Source of the DNA: Chryseobacterium sp. Leaf180
Lineage (GTDB): Bacteria > Bacteroidota > Bacteroidia > Flavobacteriales > Weeksellaceae
DNA length: 64,000 bases
Direction of reading: 5' to 3'
Assembly: GCF_001424585.1 (NCBI RefSeq)
Contig: NZ_LMPJ01000001.1
Span: forward strand, 653,054-717,053
Shown here: in pieces, positions 7,981-15,514 of the stretch
Position numbering within the stretch: position 1 is the stretch's first letter
Layout: each line of letters opens with the position of its first letter
Position numbers and translations under genes: made by a program
The notes under the pieces: generated by a model
What the model was told of the DNA's origin: nothing
The model's database searches: none
What the model saw: the letters and a program-made list of their open reading frames with translations, nothing else

Positions 7981-10482
7981 ATGAATCAGACAGAAATAAT
8001 CAGTATTTTCACGAAAAAAGCATTGGGATTAACCTTTGTTTTATCAGCGGCAGCATTTGCCTTTGCTCAGGAAAAACTTCCGGTAAGCGGAACTGTGGTG
8101 GATAAAAGTAATCAGCCGGTTCCTTACGCTTCGGTATCATTCAGTAACAAGCAGAGCAAACTTCTGAGCGATGCAGCACTTACCGATGAAAACGGAAAAT
8201 ACACGCTAGACCTTACTCCTGGAAATTATGATATCACCATTGAAGCCATTGACTTCAAAAAAAGTGTCGTCAACAAGCAGATTTCGGCTCCTGGAAGTAT
8301 CGGAGCACTTTCTATTGAACCAGAAAGTACTCAGACCAATATTAAAACTCAGGATATTCAGGGTGTTGTGATTACGGCAAGTACGAAGCCGTACAAAGTT
8401 GAGCTTGATAAAAGAACCTACGATCCTTCGCAGGATATTGTGAGTAAAGGAGGAAGTCTGCAGGATGTTTTAGCGAATGTTCCTTCCGTTTCTGTGGATA
8501 CAGACGGTACAGTTTCTATGCGGGGAAGCTCAAACGTACGTTTTTTAATTAACGGGAAACCTTCAGCTCTTTTGGGAATCGATGACGGTGCGAATGCTTT
8601 ACAGAGTATTCCTGCTGATCAGATTGAAAGAATTGAGGTGATTACCAATCCATCTTCAAAATTTGAAGCGAGCGGAACTGCGGGTATTTTAAATATTATT
8701 TTAAAGAAATCCAAGAAAACAGGTTTTAACGGAAGTGTGATCGGAACTTTAGGATATTTGCCTCAAACCAATCTCAACACAAATTTAAGCTGGAGAAAAG
8801 GAAATCTTACCTGGTTTTTAAATGGCGGCGGCGGTTACCGTGAATCTAAAAATACAAACAGAAATAACGCAACATATTTTTCTGCGAACACAGGAAACCG
8901 TCAAAAAGTTGATCAGGAATCAATCAGCAACAGCAACAACAGCAATTACAATGCATCGACCGGTTTGGTGTATGACGTTTCAGATAAAACTTCGGTAAAT
9001 ATTTCCGGAACAGTACGTTCTTTTGAAAGTGAAAATGAAGGCACGATTAATTACGACGAAAGATATTTTGACGGAAGCCGCACGTTAACTCAACGTTTTA
9101 ATAACGGAACAGGAAACAATCTGGCTTTTCAGGGAGATTTAGGTTTGGATCATAAATTTGATGACAAGGGACAGAATATTGCGCTATCATTAAGTTTACA
9201 GAGTAACAAATCTTTTAACGAAACCAATGTTGAAGAAAGAACCAACAATCTTTTAGTATTAAATAACATAATCGACCAGGATACTAAGAATAAAACTTTG
9301 ATCGGTAAAGCAGATTACGAATTGCCGATTGGTGAAAATTCGAGACTCGAGGCCGGTTACAGAATCGACATCAACAACAACATTTATGATAATGATGTTC
9401 TGCAGAAAAACACGCTAGATACACAGTTTTATTTCTTACGCGACTTTACTTATCATGCAAATTATCGCGAGATTTTTAATGCCGGATATGTGCAGTACAA
9501 AAGTAAAATCGGAAAACTGGCATATCAGGTTGGTTTAAGAAATGAATATTCAAATGTTTCCATAAAGTACGCTAACAGAAATTCTGCGACGTCGAAAATT
9601 GATAATACGAAAGATTACAACAACATCTTTCCGACGGTATTTCTGAGCTATGAAGTGGCAAAAGATAATCAGTTTTTGCTGAATTATTCAAGAAGAATTG
9701 ACCGTCCGAGATCTTACTTTTTGATTCCGAACCCGAGTTATTCTGATAACCAGAACATCTTCGCAGGAAATATTGATCTTAATCCTTCCTATGTAGATTC
9801 ATTTGAGTTTGGATACAATATTTCGAAACCGAAATACACGATTAACCCAACACTTTATTACCGTCACACGAATGATGATGTGAAACTTCTGGTGTATTCT
9901 CAGGAGGATGCGTTTTACACAAAACCGATCAACCTTGGTACTGACGACCGTTTCGGTATGGATTTAAACTTTAACTGGGATGCTACGAAATGGCTGAAAT
10001 TCTTAGGAAATGTAAACCTTTTCGGTTACAGAACAACCGGAACTTATTACGATCCTGCCGTGATGCAGCGAGCGCAGTCTTTCGAAGGTAAAGGATTCTC
10101 TTCTATCGCCAGACTGACTTCCACATTTAAAATTGATAAAACATTCAGTTTTCAGCTGCAAGGATTCTACAGAGGTGCGCAGAAATCACAAAGCCAGGAC
10201 AGAAAAGATATGTATGCACTTAATTTTGGTGCTTCAAAAACAATCTGGGATGGTAACGGAACGATTTCATTCAATATTCAGGATATTTTCAATACCCGGG
10301 CAATGCGAAGTGTGACTAATACGCCAGATTTTACAAGAGAATCTTATATGCAGTGGCAACCGAGACAGTTTGCGATTTCACTAACATACCGTTTCAAACA
10401 GGGTGATAAAGTGGATACCCCGAAACGTAAAAAAGATGTGAATGCCAATGCTGCAGGCGACGATCAGCAAGGACCAATGTAA
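7981..10482 (+). CDS. TonB-dependent receptor with N-terminal carboxypeptidase-regulatory-like domain
   Basis: An outer-membrane receptor of 833 residues. The signal peptide runs to about residue 29. A CarboxypepD_reg-like domain follows (V-S-G-T-V-V-D-K-S-N-Q-P-V-P-Y-A-S-V), and then a plug domain (V-V-I-T-A-S, then R-G-S-S-N-V-R-F-L-I-N-G-K-P and I-E-R-I-E-V-I-T-N-P-S-S-K-F-E). The remaining 600 residues form the barrel of the outer-membrane beta-barrel family 3 type, ending in aromatic-alternating strands (F-A-I-S-L-T-Y-R-F). The C-terminus continues for about 25 polar residues beyond the last strand. No SusD partner follows, so it is probably not a SusC-type glycan importer. The ligand cannot be inferred, and no siderophore or metal genes are adjacent. 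Confidence 0.85.
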   Translation: MNQTEIISIFTKKALGLTFVLSAAAFAFAQEKLPVSGTVVDKSNQPVPYASVSFSNKQSKLLSDAALTDENGKYTLDLTPGNYDITIEAIDFKKSVVNKQISAPGSIGALSIEPESTQTNIKTQDIQGVVITASTKPYKVELDKRTYDPSQDIVSKGGSLQDVLANVPSVSVDTDGTVSMRGSSNVRFLINGKPSALLGIDDGANALQSIPADQIERIEVITNPSSKFEASGTAGILNIILKKSKKTGFNGSVIGTLGYLPQTNLNTNLSWRKGNLTWFLNGGGGYRESKNTNRNNATYFSANTGNRQKVDQESISNSNNSNYNASTGLVYDVSDKTSVNISGTVRSFESENEGTINYDERYFDGSRTLTQRFNNGTGNNLAFQGDLGLDHKFDDKGQNIALSLSLQSNKSFNETNVEERTNNLLVLNNIIDQDTKNKTLIGKADYELPIGENSRLEAGYRIDINNNIYDNDVLQKNTLDTQFYFLRDFTYHANYREIFNAGYVQYKSKIGKLAYQVGLRNEYSNVSIKYANRNSATSKIDNTKDYNNIFPTVFLSYEVAKDNQFLLNYSRRIDRPRSYFLIPNPSYSDNQNIFAGNIDLNPSYVDSFEFGYNISKPKYTINPTLYYRHTNDDVKLLVYSQEDAFYTKPINLGTDDRFGMDLNFNWDATKWLKFLGNVNLFGYRTTGTYYDPAVMQRAQSFEGKGFSSIARLTSTFKIDKTFSFQLQGFYRGAQKSQSQDRKDMYALNFGASKTIWDGNGTISFNIQDIFNTRAMRSVTNTPDFTRESYMQWQPRQFAISLTYRFKQGDKVDTPKRKKDVNANAAGDDQQGPM

Positions 10483-10503
10483 TCTCCCGAACATTATAAA
10501 TAA

Positions 10504-10530
10504 AAACCCCGAAAATTAATTTCGGGGTTT
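10504..10530. terminator. Bidirectional intrinsic terminator
   Basis: AAACCCCGAAA (10504-10514) pairs with TTTCGGGGTTT (10520-10530). An A-run on one side and a T-run on the other serve the convergent TonB receptor and cytidylyltransferase genes. Confidence 0.9.
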
Positions 10531-10534
10531 TTTG

Positions 10535-10972
10535 TTATTTTTCAAGTTTTGCAATTTCAGCTTCGTAAATTCTTTTTCTCAAATCGCTGGAGGAAAACCG
10601 ATGATCTCTTTTATTATAAAAAATCTCAATGCCTTTTTCTTCGCAGTATTTTTTTCCTGTAAAATCTTTATCAGCATAATCATCTCCGATAATGCGCACA
10701 TCAATCACAAAAGATCTCAAAATATCCTCAAGATCTTCCTCAGTATAATACGGTATAATCTCATCAACAGCATTTACCGCTTTCAGCTGTACATAACGCT
10801 CTACGATGGTTTGCGTCGGCTTGTTTTTCGTCGGTCGGTCGTGTGAAGGATCGATCTGCAATCCTACGATCAGATAATCGCACACTGTTTTTGCTTCTTC
10901 CAGCATCTTTATATGACCCGCGTGCAGCAGATCAAACGAGGAAAATGTAATTCCTATTCTTTCTGTCTTCAT
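10535..10972 (-). CDS. Glycerol-3-phosphate cytidylyltransferase-like nucleotidyltransferase
   Basis: A 145-residue cytoplasmic member of the cytidylyltransferase superfamily. It has the nucleotide-binding H-A-G-H motif near residues 17-20, an R-Y-V-Q-L segment, and the C-terminal S-S-S-D-L-R-K-R-I that stands in the place of the R-T-x-G-I-S-T motif. Relatives (TagD, HldE C-terminal domain, FAD synthetase-like) transfer CMP or AMP to a phosphorylated alcohol or sugar. The substrate cannot be fixed from sequence. It ends a co-directional block with galE and a sugar aminotransferase, which suggests a role in activating a precursor for surface polysaccharide or glycolipid. Confidence 0.75.
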   Translation of the reverse strand: MKTERIGITFSSFDLLHAGHIKMLEEAKTVCDYLIVGLQIDPSHDRPTKNKPTQTIVERYVQLKAVNAVDEIIPYYTEEDLEDILRSFVIDVRIIGDDYADKDFTGKKYCEEKGIEIFYNKRDHRFSSSDLRKRIYEAEIAKLEK

Positions 10973-11000
10973 AAAATATAATTGTTTAATATGGTATTAA

Positions 11001-12023
11001 TTAATTCGTTCTTGATTCTAAATATTTCTGCCATTCCCAAACGGTTTTCAAAGCCTCTTCGAGCGTGGTCTCAGATTTCCAGTTAAGTTCTTCCGCTGCT
11101 TTATCAGCATTGGCGTAAGCAATGGTAATATCGCCTTCTCTGCGGTCACAGATCTGATACGGAACCGGAATATTATTCGCCTGTTCAAACGCTTTTACTA
11201 CTTCCAAAACCGATGAACCTTTACCAGTGCCAAGATTATATGTATCAATAACCGTCTCGCCGGAGCTTTTAGCTAAAAGATTTTTCAGTGCAGCGACATG
11301 TGCTTTCGCCAAATCAACCACATAAATGTAATCTCTCACTGCTGTGCCATCTTCAGTAGGATAATTATCGCCCCAAATACTCAGCTTTTCACGAATCCCC
11401 GCCGCAGTCTGCATCACATAGGGAACCAAATTATTCGGAATTCCAATCGGCAGTTCCCCCAAAAGTGCCGAAGGATGAGCACCAATCGGATTAAAATATC
11501 TTAATAGGCAAATTTTCCTCTGATATGCATTAGCAAAATCTTTCAGGATCTCCTCTCCCATCTGCTTCGTCTTTCCGTATACGCTTTCAGGCATCTTAAG
11601 CTGCGTGTTTTCGTCGATTGGCATTTCATCTGCCTGACCATAAACGGTACATGATGAACTGAAAATAAAATTAGAGATATTTCTTGTTTTAAACTCTTGA
11701 AGAATATTGATTAACGAAAACAAATTATTTTCATAATAATCAACCGGTTTTTCCTGGCTTTCACCAACCGCTTTAAACGCTGCAAAATTGATACAACCTT
11801 CAATATGATGGGCATCAAAAACCTGATTAAGAAGTTCTTTTCTTTTTAGATCAAAAGGATAAAATACAGGTCTCTTGCCCGTAATTTCTTCGATGTTGTG
11901 TAAAATAAATTTTTCTGAATTTGATAAATCATCAACGATAATCACTTCAAAATTATTATTGATAAGCTCCACAACGGTATGTGAGCCAATATATCCGAGT
12001 CCGCCTGTGACGAGTATTGCCAT
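11001..12023 (-). CDS. galE: UDP-glucose 4-epimerase
   Basis: A 340-residue extended short-chain dehydrogenase that interconverts UDP-glucose and UDP-galactose, and possibly the N-acetyl forms. The NAD-binding motif G-G-L-G-Y-I-G-S-H is at residues 7-15. Catalytic residues are S124 and the Y149-x3-K153 pair (Y-G-K-T-K). The G-T-G-K-G-S-S-V segment and the C-terminal R-R-E-G-D motif also match GalE. It lies 28 bp before the cytidylyltransferase and 17 bp after the small membrane-protein gene, so all four genes from 13610 leftward may form one transcript. Confidence 0.93.
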   Translation of the reverse strand: MAILVTGGLGYIGSHTVVELINNNFEVIIVDDLSNSEKFILHNIEEITGKRPVFYPFDLKRKELLNQVFDAHHIEGCINFAAFKAVGESQEKPVDYYENNLFSLINILQEFKTRNISNFIFSSSCTVYGQADEMPIDENTQLKMPESVYGKTKQMGEEILKDFANAYQRKICLLRYFNPIGAHPSALLGELPIGIPNNLVPYVMQTAAGIREKLSIWGDNYPTEDGTAVRDYIYVVDLAKAHVAALKNLLAKSSGETVIDTYNLGTGKGSSVLEVVKAFEQANNIPVPYQICDRREGDITIAYANADKAAEELNWKSETTLEEALKTVWEWQKYLESRTN

Positions 12024-12040
12024 TGTTTTAATTATTATTT

Positions 12041-12484
12041 TTAATCATTTTGTGTTCCTATTGCTTCAATGTTTTCATATCGTAATTTTTCAAATTTAAA
12101 TTTATTAATAAGAAAAATTAAAGAAGCTAGCACAATAATGAATAGTATATTCACGATCATATAAGATGAATCTATATAATTTTCATCGTTAATATAATTT
12201 CCTGCAAATCCGAATATAAGAACAAGAAGGAAATATATGTAAAAAACATTTAGTAAAAAAATACTTTTTGAAGATTTGATTATTACTAATATCAAACTTA
12301 TGAGATTAACTAAAAATATTGATCCAAGAAAAAACAAAACTATTGATTCAGTAACAGAATCAGGGTGATTATTAAAATCTGCTATATTTTCATATAATGC
12401 AGCCCCAAATGCAACAAGCATAAATATGCCTATTAAAATTACAAATATATGTATACTTCTGTGCTTAAAAACTCTTTTCTTCAT
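12041..12484 (-). CDS. Small four-helix membrane protein of unknown function
   Basis: I do not recognise this 147-residue protein. It shows four hydrophobic segments (about residues 10-31, 44-66, 72-93 and 105-126), a basic N-terminus (M-K-K-R-V-F-K-H-R) and a polar tail, fitting a polytopic inner-membrane protein with both ends inside. By eye its coding DNA is more AT-rich than either neighbour. Its ATG follows the aminotransferase stop with one base between them (TAA-A-ATG), suggesting translational coupling. It is wedged between two sugar-nucleotide genes that are usually cytoplasmic enzymes, so it may be an accessory of polysaccharide export or a recent insertion. Confidence 0.6.
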   Translation of the reverse strand: MKKRVFKHRSIHIFVILIGIFMLVAFGAALYENIADFNNHPDSVTESIVLFFLGSIFLVNLISLILVIIKSSKSIFLLNVFYIYFLLVLIFGFAGNYINDENYIDSSYMIVNILFIIVLASLIFLINKFKFEKLRYENIEAIGTQND

Positions 12485-12485
12485 T

Positions 12486-13610
12486 TTATCTCATAAACTC
12501 CAGCACAGCATCCGTAATAAACTTCAGCTGCTCCTCATCAAGCTCCGTATGCATCGGTAGAGAAATTACCTGATCCAAAAGCTTGTCTGTATTTACAAAA
12601 TCTGCATCGTTGCTTTCCTGAAAATAGGCTTTCTGCTTCCTCAAAGCCACCGGATAATAAATCATCGCCGGAATATCTTTTTCCGTCAAAAATTTCTGTA
12701 ATTCGTTACGTTTTCCGTTTAAGATTCTCAAAGTATACTGATGAAAAACGTGCGAAGAATTCTCTGCGCGCTTTGGTGTAAGAATATTTGCGTTTCCGGC
12801 AAAAGCTTCATCGTAATAATCAGCAGCTTTTCTTCGTGCTTCATTGTACGTATCAAGATGCGGGAGTTTCTTTCGTAAAATTGCCGCCTGTACACTGTCC
12901 AGACGGGAGTTTACACCCACTTCATCATGATAATATCTTTCGTACATCCCGTGATTCACAATCCCGCGAATCTTATAGGCAAGATCATCATTATTGGTAA
13001 AAACGGCTCCACCATCGCCATAGCAACCCAGATTCTTAGACGGAAAAAAAGAGGTTGTGCCCACCGTACTCATCGTTCCGGATTTTTTTACTTCACCACT
13101 CTCAAAGGTATACTCGGCTCCAATGGCCTGTGCATTATCTTCGATCACATATAGATTATGTTCTTCTGCGATTTTCAAAATCGCTTCCATATCGCTGGTC
13201 TGACCAAAAAGATGCACCGGAATAATTGCTTTCGTACGTGAAGTAATCGCCTTTTTTATCGCATCTACCGAAATGGTAAAGGTATCATAATCAGCATCGA
13301 CCAGTACCGATTTCAGTTTAAGCAGATGAATGACCTCTACCGTGGCAGCAAAAGTAAAATCTGTAGTGATGATCTCATCGCCTTCCTGCAGATCGAGCGC
13401 CATCAGAGCTATCTGCAAAGCATCGGTTCCGTTTCCGCAAGGGATGACGTGTTTTACATCAAGGTAAGCTTCCAGCTCAGACTGAAAAGATTTCACTTCC
13501 GGCCCGTTGATAAAAGCTGCAGAATCCATCACATTCAAAACTGCATTGTCTACATCATTTTTTATCTTGTAATACTGGCTTTGCAAGTCGACCATCTGTA
13601 TCTTTTTCAT
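12486..13610 (-). CDS. DegT/DnrJ/EryC1/StrS-family sugar aminotransferase
   Basis: A 374-residue PLP enzyme that transfers an amino group, usually from glutamate, to a keto-sugar bound to a nucleotide. The PLP lysine is K192 in S-F-F-P-S-K-N-L-G-C-Y-G-D-G-G-A-V. Other family motifs are C-G-N-G-T-D-A-L (57-64), V-H-L-F-G-Q (132-137) and E-D-N-A-Q-A-I-G-A (157-165). The closest characterised branch by motif is the WbpE/WlbC group that makes 3-amino-3-deoxy sugars, but this is an inference. No dehydrogenase or acetyltransferase of such a pathway is next to it. It begins the leftward block that includes galE. Confidence 0.85.
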   Translation of the reverse strand: MKKIQMVDLQSQYYKIKNDVDNAVLNVMDSAAFINGPEVKSFQSELEAYLDVKHVIPCGNGTDALQIALMALDLQEGDEIITTDFTFAATVEVIHLLKLKSVLVDADYDTFTISVDAIKKAITSRTKAIIPVHLFGQTSDMEAILKIAEEHNLYVIEDNAQAIGAEYTFESGEVKKSGTMSTVGTTSFFPSKNLGCYGDGGAVFTNNDDLAYKIRGIVNHGMYERYYHDEVGVNSRLDSVQAAILRKKLPHLDTYNEARRKAADYYDEAFAGNANILTPKRAENSSHVFHQYTLRILNGKRNELQKFLTEKDIPAMIYYPVALRKQKAYFQESNDADFVNTDKLLDQVISLPMHTELDEEQLKFITDAVLEFMR

Positions 13611-13765
13611 ATCTAAATATCTTTTATATAATGCTTTAACCTTTCATGAATCCCACACAAAATTTTAGTTTTCGTAAGATTGTCAGGGTTCAGCAATCGG
13701 TAATTTATTCCGTAAAAATAGGAAAATTAAAAATGTTGCGGGAATAAAATCGTGCTTTTTTGTTC

Positions 13766-13773
13766 TATCTTTA
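13766..13773 (+). promoter_or_regulatory. Possible -7 promoter element of the subtilisin-like gene
   Basis: TATCTTTA differs from TAnnTTTG only at the last base and lies 14 bases before the ATG at 13788, implying a very short leader. There is no -33 match. Confidence 0.3.
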
Positions 13774-13787
13774 GCTAAAAATACGGT

Positions 13788-15392
13788 ATGAAAAAGATTT
13801 TTCTTCTTTTGATCTTCACGATTCCTGCAGCGATATATGCGCAGACTGAACTTGTCTTTGTTTATTTTACCGGAAAGCCCAATAAATCTGCATTTTATGC
13901 CAATCCGCTGACCGAACTAACACAGAAATCACTCAACAGAAGAAGTACTTTAGGCATCGCGCTGAATGATCAGGATGTGCCGATCGAAATGTCTTATCTT
14001 CAGGCTTTACAGAATTTGGGTTTCAGCACAACAGACCGCTCAAAATGGTTAAACGGTGTTGCTTTGAGAGTAAATCAGGCCCAGCTAAATATCATTAAAA
14101 CGCAACCTTATGTACAGTCGGTAGAGAGTTTTGCAAAAATCTCTTCGCTTGTTTTAAAATCTGGCCAATACAATAAATGGGAAAGTTTCAATAAAAATCA
14201 AAACATACAGACAACTTTCAATTACGGAAATGCTTCCGACCAAATCGATCAGATCAACCTTCGGCCGCTTCATCTCGCAGGATTTACAGGAACCGGAGTT
14301 TCGATCGCGGTGATAGACACCGGATTTCCGACGGTCGACAGCGGCTCCGTTTTTTCGCGCATCCGGAATCAAAACCAAATCAAAGCCGGATACGATTTTG
14401 TCACAAAAACGCCAAACATCTACGACCCTTCGCTCAACAGCCACGGCACGGTGGTACTGGGCGCCATCGGCGGATTTATTCAGAATACTTTTGCAGGATC
14501 GGCTCCGGATGCTGATTTTTATCTGTACCGAAGTGAAAATGCTGCTGTTGAGGTGCCCGAAGAAGAAATATATTGGATAGAAGCTGCCGAGGAAGCCGAC
14601 CGTCAGGGTGTTGATATCATCACATCATCTTTAGGCTACAATATTTTCGACGAAGCGAAATACAGTTACACCTACGCACAGATGAACGGCACGAATTCAT
14701 TTATCGCGCGCGGAAGTCAGCTTGCAGCAGCACGTGGCATCTTCGTTTTGGTCGCCGCCGGAAATTCCGGTGAGCAGACGTGGCATTACATTACGACGCC
14801 GGCAGACAATGAACAAATCTTTAGTATTGGTTCGGTTGACAGTTCAGGGCTGGTTTCGCCTTTTTCGTCGTACGGGCCTAATTCGGCAGGTGTCACTAAA
14901 TCCGATGCGGCAGCGCGAGGCACTATGGCTATTACTGTTGATAATAATACAACGGTAAATGTTTCGGGAACATCAATTGCAACACCGATTGCCGCAGGTG
15001 GCGTGGCATGTCTGCTGCAAGCTTTTCCATCACTGAGCCGCGAGACTTTGAAAGCAAAACTCCGGCAGACTGCTTCCCTTTTCCCCAGCACAAATCCGCA
15101 GATCGGCTACGGAATTTTGAATTTCGGGGGCGCATACACTTCGTTTTTAAGTACGTCTGAAAACATTTTCAGCAAAGATTTCAAAATCGCACCCAATCCG
15201 GTTAAAGATTTCTTCACTGTCATTTCGGCTAAAAACATTGACGTTGTAGAGATTTCAGATGCAGCGGGAAGATTGATCCGCGAGATAAAAAGCAATAAAA
15301 CGATTGATATAAGAGATTTTCTTCCAGGAACGTATTATCTGAAAGTAACATCCGGAAAAGATGTTTCTTTCCATAAAATCATCAAACAGTAA
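13788..15392 (+). CDS. T9SS-exported S8 (subtilisin-like) serine protease
   Basis: A 534-residue secreted peptidase. The signal peptide covers residues 1-19 (ending Y-A-Q) and a propeptide-like region extends to about 150. The catalytic domain has the full subtilase set: D177 in A-V-I-D-T-G, H219 in N-S-H-G-T, oxyanion N326 in A-A-G-N-S-G, and nucleophile S396 in G-T-S-I-A-T-P. From about residue 460 to the end is a type A T9SS sorting domain (I-A-P-N-P-V-K-D-F-F, then F-L-P-G-T-Y-Y-L-K-V and H-K-I-I-K-Q). The protein should therefore be released outside the cell or attached to its surface. It stands alone between divergent and convergent neighbours. Confidence 0.95.
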   Translation: MKKIFLLLIFTIPAAIYAQTELVFVYFTGKPNKSAFYANPLTELTQKSLNRRSTLGIALNDQDVPIEMSYLQALQNLGFSTTDRSKWLNGVALRVNQAQLNIIKTQPYVQSVESFAKISSLVLKSGQYNKWESFNKNQNIQTTFNYGNASDQIDQINLRPLHLAGFTGTGVSIAVIDTGFPTVDSGSVFSRIRNQNQIKAGYDFVTKTPNIYDPSLNSHGTVVLGAIGGFIQNTFAGSAPDADFYLYRSENAAVEVPEEEIYWIEAAEEADRQGVDIITSSLGYNIFDEAKYSYTYAQMNGTNSFIARGSQLAAARGIFVLVAAGNSGEQTWHYITTPADNEQIFSIGSVDSSGLVSPFSSYGPNSAGVTKSDAAARGTMAITVDNNTTVNVSGTSIATPIAAGGVACLLQAFPSLSRETLKAKLRQTASLFPSTNPQIGYGILNFGGAYTSFLSTSENIFSKDFKIAPNPVKDFFTVISAKNIDVVEISDAAGRLIREIKSNKTIDIRDFLPGTYYLKVTSGKDVSFHKIIKQ

Positions 15393-15514
15393 AATAGCAT
15401 GGACGAAAAGTTGCTTAATTTTAATAGAATAAAACTTCAAGCAAAAACTAATGATAATCTTAAACTTCTGATCTGATATTTCTTAATTTATTAAAATCTA
15501 AGCAAAACTTTTTT

